Source: Xenoacremonium recifei
Taxonomy: Eukaryota > Ascomycota > Sordariomycetes > Hypocreales > Nectriaceae
Reading direction: 5' to 3'
NCBI GenBank assembly: GCA_012184525.1
Contig: WOFQ01000015.1
Location: 620,001 to 684,000, forward strand
DNA: 64,000 bases
Within the stretch, counting starts at the first letter, position 1. Each line of letters starts with the position of its first letter. The translations under genes were made by a program, and so were the position numbers. Below are positions 33,138 through 43,676 of the stretch, piece by piece. The notes under the pieces were generated by a model that was given only the letters and a program-made list of their open reading frames with translations, ran no database searches and was not told the DNA's origin.

Positions 33138-34816
33138 ATGGAAACCTCAGTCAAGCAAAACTCCTACCTAGGCTTAAGAGGCAGTAGGTTGACGGCTGCT
33201 CAGCTGCTCATCGTCATGCTTCCAGCCTACGTTCTCTTCGGGTACAACCAATCCAACCTGGGAGGACTCCTTGGTCTGGAAGATTGGGCCAAAACATTTC
33301 CCCGAATCGACGAGACGAACACGACCGGGGCCCGAAAGGCCAACAATACGACGATTGCCGGTGTCGTTAACGCCGTTTTTACCCTTGGCGCTTTGCCAGG
33401 ATGTCTCTCGTGCTCCATCACCGCGGACAAATTCGGCCGTCGCCCTATAATCTTCCTTGGTGCTGTATTAACCTTGATTGGAGAGGCTCTACAAGCTTCA
33501 GCTTTCTCTCTTCCTCAACTCATAGTTGGCCGACTCATACTGGGCTGTGGCGTTGGTATGCTCAGCGGTATCGTCCCGTCTTGGCAAAGCGAATGTTCTC
33601 AGGCACAGCATCGCGGACGAAACGTTGTGTTGGTGGGACTCTTCATCTGTCTTGGATACGTTCTAGAAGCTTGGATTAATCTCGGATTCTACCAATTCAA
33701 GACGGGTCCAGTTACTTGGAGACCTGCTGTGGCCCTGCCGTCGGTCTTTTCTATCGGACTTATGATTGCCATCTTCTTCATGCCAGAGTCGCCACGGTGG
33801 CTGATGATGAAGAGCCGTGTCACTGAGGCGCGTCATGTCCTTGCTGCATTAAGAGATGCAGATCTCGTTTCAACGGAAGTTGAACTTGAACTCGCAGCCA
33901 TGGAAAGATCTTTGGAGGAAAGCTCTCAGAAGTCAGAGTCTCTTCTTAGCTTACTGAAGAATGGCGAGGACAGACTGCCATATCGATTTGGCATATGCAT
34001 CCTCCTGCAGTTCTTCCAGCAAATGTCAGGTGGAAATTTGATCTCCGTATACTCTACCGTTATCTTCGAAGACGGTCTCGGACTAGGAGCTCAAACTTCT
34101 CGCATTCTGTCTGGTGCGACTCTGACGTGGAAGTTCCTGTCCTGTTTTGTGTCATTCTTCACGATTGACCGCTTTGGTCGACGTGTTGCATTGATGGTTA
34201 GCGGAACAGGAATGGCTTGTTGCATGATGGGGCTTGCGATTGCTACGTCGTTCCCCAAGACCAACTTTGCCGCACAAGTTATCAGTGTTCTTTTCGTTTT
34301 TCTTTTCAATTTTTTCATCCCCATTGGGTTTTTGGGAGCAAATTTCCTCTACTGCACCGAGGTTGCACCGCTGAAACTACGTGTTGCAATGGCTAGTATC
34401 TCGACTGCCAATCACTGGCTTTGGTAAGGACACCAGGAAGCAGGAACGAGTTCCCTTCTATGACTGACCAAGAACTTCAGGAACTTCGTTGTCACAATGA
34501 TTACTCCAATCGCGATTAGTAGCATTGGCTATAAGTACTACATTGTCTACACGTGCATCGGATTCTGCATCCCTTTCTGCGTTTATTTCCTCTATCCTGA
34601 GGTATGTACTATTAACTCATATTCCGTATCACGTTTACTGACAGTGTACCATTCCAGACTCGAGGTATGACTTTAGAGGACATTGACTTGATATTTCGCG
34701 AAAGTCCTTCCATTCTCAAGACCGTGAGCTTCGCCCGCACTCGACCACGTATTGTTACAGAGGATGAGGTTATTTCCGGCAAGGCAGGGGTACGGCACGA
34801 CGAGAAGGTGGTTTAG
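33138..34816 (+). CDS. MFS sugar transporter (sugar porter family), 521 aa
   Basis: Plasma-membrane sugar/H+ symporter type. Exons 33138-34423, 34481-34601 and 34658-34816. Signatures: FGYNQSNLGGLLGL in helix 1, DKFGRRP between helices 2 and 3, PESPRWLM after helix 6, QQMSGGNLISVYS in helix 7, DRFGRRVAL, and YPETRGMTLEDIDLIF at the end of helix 12, a hallmark of sugar porters. Length is normal and the frame is clean. It follows the 30.3-32.7 kb Zn2Cys6 gene in tandem and shares its promoter palindrome motif, so it probably imports a substrate or inducer handled by the lyase. Exact sugar unknown. Confidence 0.92.
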
Positions 34817-35513
34817 GGAGTATTTATAGGGTAAAAGCGCGATAAGAGATGGCTATTCTATTATCATTTACTACTATGCGGATTTGTCATCGTTGTCAAA
34901 GAACTTCGAAATTGTCGGTAAAGCTTCACCGGCCAGCCTTAAGCATGGTCTCTAAAAGCGCCCTCGCCTGGACGAAATATGCGGTGTTGAGCCCAAATAT
35001 CCCAGCTGCAACTATGAGAACGTCTAAGTCGCCGAGGCTGGTGCTTGAATATGCCATGATTTTGTGTTTTGCAAAGAATATAAACATCTGTAAGACAATG
35101 GGAATTATATGTCTATGGCGTTGGAACCTTGGAGATGAACAGCATTGGATCAATTCTCCGGGGGCTGTCGAGAGTTATAGCATAATTTTGAATGGAGGAA
35201 TTCTGGGATTGAGACGAGGAAAATGGCACTGTGATGACATAGAGAAGCCGGGGTCACAGCTCGCGGAACCAGAGACTCAAAAGCAAGAAATGGAAGGAAA
35301 ACCCCGCCTTTCCCATGTCACGAGACGCGAATGGGTCGAAGAAGGGCTGCTGTTACGGCACTACGTCTGTCCCGTGAACAAAGACCGAGCGCCTTCCTCC
35401 CTCTCGGAAAAACCTAGATTTACCCTGCTAGTGGTAACGTTTTCCTTCTTCGGGAATAAAGTCCCCGCTCGAGTGAGTGCTCATATGAAAGTTGCTTTCG
35501 ATTATTGCATAGT
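34817..35513. other. Region with no intact gene
   Basis: A 281-codon plus-strand frame covers 34849-35694 but has no domain, an unusual composition, and overlaps antisense relics; I do not call it. One relic on the minus strand is listed separately. Confidence 0.4.
34926..35061 (-). pseudogene. Short N-terminal relic of a flavin monooxygenase (BVMO/FMO type)
   Basis: The minus strand encodes MAYSSTSLGDLDVLIVAAGIF then GLNTAYFVQ, which matches the start of FAD-binding monooxygenases (DVLIVGAGISGLNTAY). The first dinucleotide-binding Gly reads Ala and the conserved Ser reads Phe. Nothing recognisable continues after position 34926, so only about 45 codons remain. The identification rests on a short motif. 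Confidence 0.4.
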
Positions 35514-36325
35514 CTACTCAAGAGCGTATACTAGTTGCATCGCGCTCAACTCAATTTGTTTAAGTAGTAATATAAATAGCAAATCAGCCGCTGTAACTAT
35601 CAACAAGGTCAAAACAAAGACCGGAGAATCGAGATACTCTTGTTGTCGAACATGCCTAACGAAACTCTGGATCCTCATAATGTGGAGAACTTGAACGTTG
35701 ACCTTGGAAGTGTACTCTATGGCTTTCTCTCCTGGCCCCTCAACTTCGAGCATGGCGACCAATAAAGGGAACATCATCTACATGACCCTCCAGCTCTTAA
35801 CGTCAGCCAAAACGCTGTAAATCAGGTGTCCAAGGCGATAGACCTTTGGCTGTATCACCATTGTCGTAGTTTCTTCTCGTGTGTACGTGTCGAGAAAGTC
35901 GGCAGGAATTGTTGGGTCCCAGTGAAGGATTTGGTCTTCAATCTTTCCATATAGACCTACTTGATCTGGGTGACTCGATACACCAGACATTTTGGTCATT
36001 TCGGGCTCGAGAGTTAAATCAAGTTGACGCATCTGAGAAAGTTCACAAATGGCACGGGATTTACCTCAAAATAAAAACAATACAGCCAACCAGATGGCAT
36101 TCTCAAATAGGCTCTGGGACCTTTTATATCGTATCTATCTTACGCTCGCCTTAAAACTATAGCTGTCCCACTCAAAAATTCAAGAAAGGCAATTACCTCG
36201 GGGAGTTGAGGCTGTTGGGTATGGCTGAAGTCTATCCTGTCGTATTTGCCCCGAAAGACGCCAAGTACCTGAAAAGAAAGGATATCTGAGACAGTGAATA
36301 TTTCATCAGAGACTAAGGACTCCAA
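35514..36325 (-). pseudogene. 5'-truncated relic of a Zn2Cys6 regulator (Fungal_trans_2 C-terminal half)
   Basis: Three pieces line up in order on the minus strand with the C-terminal half of Fungal_trans_2 regulators. They are VIAFLEFLSGTAIVLRRA (36140-36200), IEDQILHWDPTIPADFLDTY with REETTTMVIQPKVYRL (35840-35950), and FPLLVAMLEVEGPGEK with VQVLHIMRIQSF (about 35660-35775). Stops separate them, including a TAG after KSWRVM. The zinc cluster and N-terminal half are absent. The upstream end meets the GH115 3' end only about 65 bp away, so the 5' part was lost, not hidden in an intron. Confidence 0.6.
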
Positions 36326-36390
36326 TGGCCCTTTACTTTCCGCGATCCTAAGATCGGAGTGTTCTTGCTTCTCCAGCCCCTTAAGATATT

Positions 36391-39300
36391 TTAACCCGAG
36401 ACATGAGTACTTGGTGGTGGACCGAGATAACTTTCGCGAACACCGCCGAGGTCGACGACTATCTTCTCCAGCAAAAGTCCTTCGGTCCGCGGCCGATATT
36501 TCAAGGTGTGAGATCCCTGATAAGCCCCAGTAAATTCATGATGTCTCTGCCAAACTCCATCTTGCACGGCAGACCTCCAGCCAGTCGGCAAGTCACCTTG
36601 ATTCAAAGTCTCGAGCACCGCAGTGGATTCCGTTACCTCTCCATCAAAAGCGATATCGTAACAGTGTTTGCGCTTTGGACTAGTCTCGAGCACCATGGTG
36701 AAGTAGAAAGTAATTTTGAGAGCTTGCGGATGGGAGAAGAAGAAGAGGGAATATTCTAACCACGGGGGATCACCTCTGGCATTGGCTGAGAGGCCGGTCG
36801 CTCCTTCACCAAGTCGCCCAAGGTACGGGAAGATATGGTAGTCTGAAGATTGCGCGTGGTTGAATGTCACGGTGGCTGGTGTAATGGCAATGCAGCCATC
36901 AGATTCCACAAAGCCTCGAAATCCCGTTGGCACGTAGTAGTTCGTGATAGGGAGATGCACTTGTTCAAACGAGCCTTCTTGAGAACGGATGACGATATGA
37001 ATGATGTTTTCAAAGTCCCGCGGGACACCATCCCACCGAACTGTTACCTCAATGCGTTGTTCGCCTGCATCTTCGGGAGAGAGTCGCCCTGATCTAGGAG
37101 AGATCTCGACCCAATCGAAGTTGGTGCCCGCCTGCCATCCTATGACAGAAGTTCCTCGTGTGAATACCTCGAAGTAACGGCTTTGGGCCCCGTAGGGATT
37201 CAAAGGCGGGAGCGTTAGTCCAGGCAGTAAATCTCCGCGTGATGGTCTCGTGCGATCACTTTCTTCATTGATCAGCCCAGGCCGGATCCCGAAATGCCCT
37301 TCAACCGCAACGCCCATTTGACCATTGATGCGATTGGAATTCTGCCTTTTTTGAACAAAGCACAATCCAGATATCATATCGCGCGATGGGGCATGCCAAG
37401 TATCCGACTGGAATCCATAGTGAGGCTGTTTGACGATATGATTCCACTTATTCCCGGACCATGGATTATTGTGATACTCCTCAGTGAGTATCAAATCATC
37501 TTCAAATAAATCTAGAACTTTTTGTGCTAGGAGGTTCGTGGCATTACGACGCTGCAATCCATAGAGTTGGTTCCTAGCCTGCGTGATCCGTAGGTCTGTG
37601 TAGATGCGTGATGCTTTGATTGGGTGCTGTATGAGCTGAAAGAAGGCCGCTTTGTGTGAGGTCGCAATTTTGTCAAATAGGGAGCCCGCTCTGCGCTCCA
37701 AACTGTGATACCTCGTCATGATAGTCTCCGCCTCGCGATAGTTGATGACGGAAAAGGTATCAGCCTCAATATGTTCATGTCGTCGTAGGGTCATTAGTCG
37801 GTCATGCCCTAGCAACAGTTCTGAAATCTCCTTGGCATTCTGGGATCCAAATTCCCTTGTTGCATAAGCGTTGAAAAAGTCGCCTACAGTAGCAGGAGTG
37901 ACGCTGTTGATATTCCAGGCAAGCGAGAGCAAATGTCGCGGGAAGCTCTAGCGGCTTTATGTCGCCCACATTGAAAATCCACATATGACGAACGCCATTG
38001 GCATGTGCACTCTGAAGTTGCTGTTGAATTTTGCCCTGAAAATTGGTCAGAGCCAATGCAAGCTGAGAAATGGATCGATAGGAACTGACACATGAATTCG
38101 TATTCAACCATTTGTAACTCCGAGGGGTCCCAACGTATTCCAAATGATAATATAGCTGTGACTGTCAGGACACATACGCACGAAATGAGCAAGTCCGAGA
38201 CTTACTCCTATACCCCCTCCTCGTGCTCTTTCGTCTTCTGTCGGGAAACGTCGAATGTTGCCGAAATTGTCATCAGCGAACATCAAGGTGACATCTTCAG
38301 GAATCTCAAGCCCATCCTCATAGTACTCCTGGACCTCTTTGTATAATGCCATGACCTCTAATAGCGCTTAGTTAAGATCCTTAGGGTACATGCAATAGGC
38401 GGAGCAGCGAGAAGGAGTGTAGTGCAACTTACGAGGTACTGCATCCTCCTTACCGTAGGCATTCTTGATGATCTGCCTTTGAGTTGTAATAACATCTTTG
38501 AGTGTTGCCTTGGGATTGGCCGATTCAATTTTGTCGTCTCCTTCACCACGCATGCCTAATGTAAATATTGACTCATATGGACGGGATCTTTCTGCCCCAG
38601 CCCTGAAGAATTCTGTTATTTTCTCCTTGTTCTTACTCCATACCCATGGACCTTCACCTGATCTTCTCCATTCAGTAGTAGATCTTTGCATTGGTTCATG
38701 ATGAGAAGTCGACACAACGATTCCATAAGAATCTGCCACCTGCTGGTTTCTGGGATCATCAGCAAAGAAGCTACTTCCTGGCTCTGGAAACCCGGACCAC
38801 ATGGCTGGCCAGAAGAAGTTGGCCTTAGTTCAACCAGTTCAGTCAGCTGAGAATGTTGCGCGGGGACATTTAGCATTATGAGGTTTCGCACCTTCATCCG
38901 TAAAAGTAACTCAAAAAACTTCTTATAAAATTCGGAGTTGTAGGCTGGTCCAAATTTCTCATGAACCCAATCCGTTAAGGCGGGCGCTTCGTCATTGATG
39001 AAAAGGCCGCGGTACTTGACGCTCGGCTCTCCAGGGCAAGTTGTATTCGGAAGGGCGTAGATGTGCTCGTTTCGTAGAATCGGGACGTCAGCCCACCAGT
39101 ACCACCTAGGATACTTGAGACAAAGAACATATTAATCATCAGGGTAGCTGAGCAGCATCCTTACGGAGAGACGCCAATTTGTTCTGAGAGCGTGTATACG
39201 CCGAAAATTGTGCCCCGATTGTCGCTACCAATGATGGCGAACAGACGCTTGGCACAGGACCAGGGGCTGTCGTGAATCTGAGTGAAATACGTCTCCCATT

Positions 39301-39586
39301 TGCCCTCAAAATTCTCGGGAAGACCCGAGTCATCGCCTACCAGGTCACGGGTATATCTAGATCCTCGCAAACTCCCGATGAGAATAATGCCGTCGGCGCA
39401 GGGCCCGTCCGGTATTTCAGTCCATACAGGCGGCCGATGCCCCGTTACCTTTTCTAGATCATCGGTCAGGTTTCCCACGGCGATTCGAATACTCTCATGT
39501 TCACTGGGGTCGACGAGGATAGGAAGTCGGCACAGATTCAATCGGTCTGGTCCTGGATTAAAGTCGATGATTGGTGCCTCAAACAT
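36391..39586 (-). pseudogene. GH115 xylan alpha-1,2-glucuronidase gene with one frameshift (about 963 aa if read through)
   Basis: GH115 enzymes remove (methyl)glucuronic acid from glucuronoxylan. Exons on the minus strand: 39165-39586, 38892-39105, 38433-38823, 38206-38357, 38090-38155 and 36391-38035, with 50-75 bp introns. Family strings: VKYRGLFINDEAPALTDWV, SYGIVVSTSHHEPMQRS, YESIFTLGMRGEGDD, ALYKEVQEYY with FADDNFGNIRR, EYVGTPRSYKWLN, IFNVGDIKPLELP, HEHIEADTFSV, NEESDRTRPSRGDL and LEKIVVDLGGVRESYLGPPPS. Near 37920-37930 the frame slips: LPATFAL ends in one frame and LAWNINSV begins in another, equivalent to a two-base loss. No splice pair repairs it. Otherwise intact, so this is either a recent pseudogene or an assembly indel. 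No signal peptide is seen from Met at 39586. Divergent from a Zn2Cys6 gene. Confidence 0.85.
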
Positions 39587-39905
39587 GGTTAAGATGCAGT
39601 CTCTCGTGATAGTCTGCTGATGGAAAGTGGTGTCCAGGTAGTGCCATATCAACATATCGGAACAAATGCAGCTCGCCCTTATGTCCCCAGAGGTGGGTTT
39701 TCCGCTAGTTTGGGGTGAGGAGAAGCTGAGCAATCGGGGAGCCGGATTTGCACCCACCCCCGAAGGCTTAGGTTTGGGGGAGCAGACACAAGGACAAGGA
39801 TCGGCTATATTAATTGCTGGACAACCCCACAGCAATAGCCGTCGGCCCTATCTATCCCCCCGTCTCCCTCCACCTACGTTGCTTTCTCGGCTTCTGGCCA
39901 TCGCG
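39587..39905. promoter_or_regulatory. Divergent promoter, GH115 / Zn2Cys6 regulator
   Basis: A 319-bp shared region. It contains several G/C-run elements (GTTTGGGGTGAGG, CACCCCCG, TTTGGGGGAG) resembling CreA-type SYGGRG sites, and a TATATTAAT element near 39807. Joint regulation is inference. Confidence 0.45.
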
Positions 39906-42517
39906 ATGGAACTCTCTACGACTTTTGCTCAGCCTCTTCGAACTGCAGGGTGGAAAGCCACCCGAGCTTCACAGGCGTGTCTCGCATGTCGGACGCGCAA
40001 GACACGCTGTGAGCTGTAGGCAGCCCTCCCGGAGACACCCGTAACTTGAACCGATGCGCTGACTAGCTTTGTCGGCCACAGAAATCAGGAACGTGGGGAG
40101 AAGAAGCCCCCTTGTAGAAGGTGCTCTGAGGAATGTATCGAGTGCGTCTTAACGCCGTCGAGACGTGGTGGCCGGCGCTCGCGTAAGCCCGTTTTGCAAT
40201 CGGTAATCATCCTTCACCATGGCTTACTTTTGTCCGCTATTATTTTATCTATACTGATAGCATCAGACACTTCAATACGGTGAACCTGTGGAATACTCTC
40301 AGCCATGGGATCGCATACCATCTTTCCAGCAAGCATCTCCTCGCGGAGGTTGGACTGCAACTGGCCGGGAGTACGGGCCATCCCCACAGAGGTCAGAGGG
40401 AGACATCGAAAGTCACATAACCTCGACGGATCTGCTGAATCCATCCGATGCCCTTGACGTCTTAGCTCAAGTAGCTGGTCTGGACCATAGGTCTGTTGGG
40501 GGAGGAGAAGGTGCCGGAGGAGAAGGTCAGGCTTATGAGGCACAACCCAGCAGCAACTCCGTCCCAACTCCGGACGACTTCGCAGCCTTTGATTATTTGC
40601 CCATCTCAGCAGGAGTCCTCACCGCATCTGACGCATTTGCGTTTATCAAGTAGTACGTGCCACTCCTACCGGTTGCTTCATCTTACTACTTTCTGTATGC
40701 AAGCATCCCTGACCGTTTCCCAGTTATCACGAGCAATACCATCCCTTTTTCCCCGTCGCCCACCATGCCGTCTTCCTGGAGCGAGAAATTCTTGTCCTGG
40801 CAAAGAAAGAGCCGTACCTCTTGACTGCAATTCTGACGATATCTACAAAGGATGATCCTTCCCATGCAAAAACTCATCAATTCTGCGCCTCCTTCATGGA
40901 GGGTCTGATATCGAAACTCATATTTGACAAGTTAGCTGGCGTCGGTGCGGTTGAGGCTCTGCTTATCATGGCCGAGTGGGCGCCACAAAGACCCGAAGCG
41001 AATATTGGATGTGGTGAAGAAGACCAGGGAGCTTGGATGTATGTAGGGATTGCCATCAGGTTGGGCTACCTTCAAAAACTCGAGTTGACGGGTCTCACCC
41101 TCGGGCGGGATGGAGACTCTGAGGAGAACCATCGCAAGAGATTGGCTTGGGCTGGTAAGACTCGTCCTTTTTTTTTCCCTTTGGTTAAAATATGTCCTAA
41201 TTACCATGCAGCCTGTTATCTGAGCGACCGACAGGTTTCTATCCGCCTAGGCAAAGGCTTCTGGTCCCGAGGGCATGGCCCGTCTATCTGCCTCAAAGCC
41301 TCGGACTTCCCCTCCCTTTCACGACAGACTGCAGGCACGGATAACCTTGGTCTTGTCTTTCAGGCACATTTGGAGTTGAACCAAGTCTTTGGTACTGCTC
41401 ATGACATCCTATATTCATCTTCATACCACCGGGAACATCTCTATCTGGGCGGCGAGTATTGTCGATTCATTGTATGTTTTCGGCTTTACAACTGCAAATT
41501 TGAAATAGAGCGCTCAAGCTAACTTGGTAAAGGACGATTGTGCTTCTACGCTGCGAAAGTGGAAATTAGTCTGGGGAGGTTTGAGTTGTTGGTCTATCCC
41601 GATCCACGACTTATGTCCCCTTGCTAACCTTGATTATTCAGTCACGCCACCTATCAAGGCAGCTTTGTTCTTGACATACGATTTCCTTCGACTTTATGTC
41701 AATGCCTTCGCATTTCAGGCTACCCTAAATCGTGCTATTGCTCGGGCGCGCTCGTCGCCAAAACCTGTTTCAAACGTGTTGCGCCTCACCGATCTCGCCG
41801 AAGAATTCGATGCCAGGTTTATATATGAGTCTATTGATGCTGCAAACTCCTTATTGGGCACGCTAAACAGCTTTATCGACCCTACCGAGAGCCTGAAGTT
41901 TATGCCGATAAAATATTTTCTATACATCATTTACGCCGCTGTCTTTTTATTTAAGGTATGGCATAACCAGAACGAGTTTCAAGGCATTAGTGGATGTTAT
42001 ACACATGATAACCTTTGGGGCCAAACAGGCTCGATTGACAGGCGCGCTTGGTAACGAGGCTAGCCTTAGTGTTCACCGAACTATTAAGGCCACGATAACA
42101 CGACTACAAAAGACATCCCCAGACCCGGATAGCCTGGGTCATCGCTATGCTCGGTCTCTGTACTTGCTCTGGCAAGATTCCCTCGAAAGTCCAGATGGCC
42201 CCTTAGCCCGACATGAGAATCCCAATGGCAAAGAGGGAGCTCCTCTGGAGAATCGAACTCAGGCATCGCTTACAGTTGGCCATGACGGAGGAGATACCCT
42301 TGATAACATCCCTGAGTTGAATCTATTGGGCGGCTTTTCATGGAAGGACTTAGATTCACTTGGTCAATTTATCTCCAGCGATAACCCCGGAAGTAGTAGT
42401 GTTCTGCTTGGGTCAGGCTTTGGCCTACGTCAAGACGGAAATGAGGCAGCAAACAGCATTTCTGCTAGCGGAGTCACGGGAATGTTTCAATTCTCAGGGG
42501 ACCATCTGGATTTTTAG
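39906..42517 (+). CDS. Zn2Cys6 transcription factor, 718 aa, divergent from GH115
   Basis: Eight exons: 39906-40015, 40082-40202, 40267-40652, 40724-41154, 41212-41471, 41533-41578, 41642-41955 and 42029-42517. The zinc cluster crosses the first intron: Cys25, 28 and 35 (ACLACRTRKTRC), then after a long 12-residue loop Cys48, 51 and 58 (PCRRCSEECIEC), followed by SRRGGRRSRKP. The regulatory domain shows YYHEQYHPFFPVA, AWMYVGIAIRLGYLQ, ACYLSDRQVSIRLG, and LTYDFLRLYVNAFAFQATL with FLFKARLTG. The frame is open and the codon sum exact (719 with stop). Its position 319 bp from the GH115 start suggests it controls xylan-glucuronate use; inference only. Confidence 0.88.
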
Positions 42518-43676
42518 ATGAGTATTTGAAAAGCAATTCGCACTATACCCCTCAATCTTCGCCAAGGAAGCCTAAGCCGAACATCCCGTCGGCCGCTGGC
42601 CGCTTTTTTTTTTTTGTAAATCTCGAGACTCGGCTACAATAGACCGTCTATCGTCGTACCATTCGTGGAATAGGCCCAATTGAGGCTGTGCTCGCCTTCA
42701 GATTGAGAAGAAGCCGTGAAATAACTTGATCTTAAGCTCTGAACCTGTGTTGAATGACTGCTGGGGATTCTTCTTTCAATTACTTTTCCTCGTAAATTTA
42801 TCACCACCCGAGGTCTGGTTCGGTCCACTGATCCTTAGCCTATCCCAACCTGGAATTTAGCGCCGGTTATTCGGCCTTTGACCCAGGCCAGGGTGATTTC
42901 GCAACCCGGGCAGAAAGTTAATACAAGCGCCCAAATCACAAGTCATAGAAAATGGGAACGAAAGCGACCAACGAACCAAAGAGGCCACCCAGCAGAAGAA
43001 AGAAAGAAAGAAAGGAAAAGGGAATTTAGCGATCCTCTGCTACAGAAAACGCCACGCACCTGTTTTCTAAAGTCATGCTTTCCGACCTGGGTCAGTCCAG
43101 AAGCTCAACGGACACTACTGGAGCCCCTGTAGCCCTTCTTCTTACCCTCTAAATGCAAAATTTTGCGCACTAAATGGCAACGCCGTGAGCTTCGATGAGA
43201 TAGCGCGTTGATTTAGAGCTGGGAGACTATTGTCCTCTGCTTTCGGAGTCTAATAGCGAGGCCAACGACATCGACATTGACATTGACAGCGACAGCGCAT
43301 TTGCGATCTCCCGAGTGGCTGCAGGGATTAAGGGTGCGATCCGGCTTTAACTTATAAGCGCATCGCAGGAAATGTCGATACCGACGCAAATTCAAACGCT
43401 ATGGAGAGCAGAGCCAATATTTTCCTGTTTTCGATAAACAATCCACGAAGGAGGGGTTGCTTCGGTAACCCTCGACAATTTACCAAAAGTCAACGGAAAT
43501 GTGATTACCAAAGTGCATTATGTATCATGAGATCGTTCTCTAATTTACACCTAAAGCTACTTATGGTTCTGCAAAAAGAAATGCTACGGCGGTTGACGAG
43601 TTCTTACAGAAGAACGATATCCGGCGACTTTGATGGAGGCTGGGACTCGAGCGTGGGCTTGCTCCTCTGTGCCAAG
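42518..43676. other. Intergenic 1.2 kb, simple-sequence patches
   Basis: Holds a T-run near 42606, an (AAAG)n tract near 43002-43023, and a degenerate GACATT/GACAGC hexamer tract near 43266-43296. No gene. Confidence 0.5.

Noticed and set aside
34849..35694. 281-codon plus-strand open frame
   Set aside because: No domain, no signal or helix pattern, biased composition, and it overlaps antisense relics of recognisable proteins; likely chance openness.
36403..36759. Plus-strand 118-codon frame
   Set aside because: Antisense shadow of the GH115 last exon.
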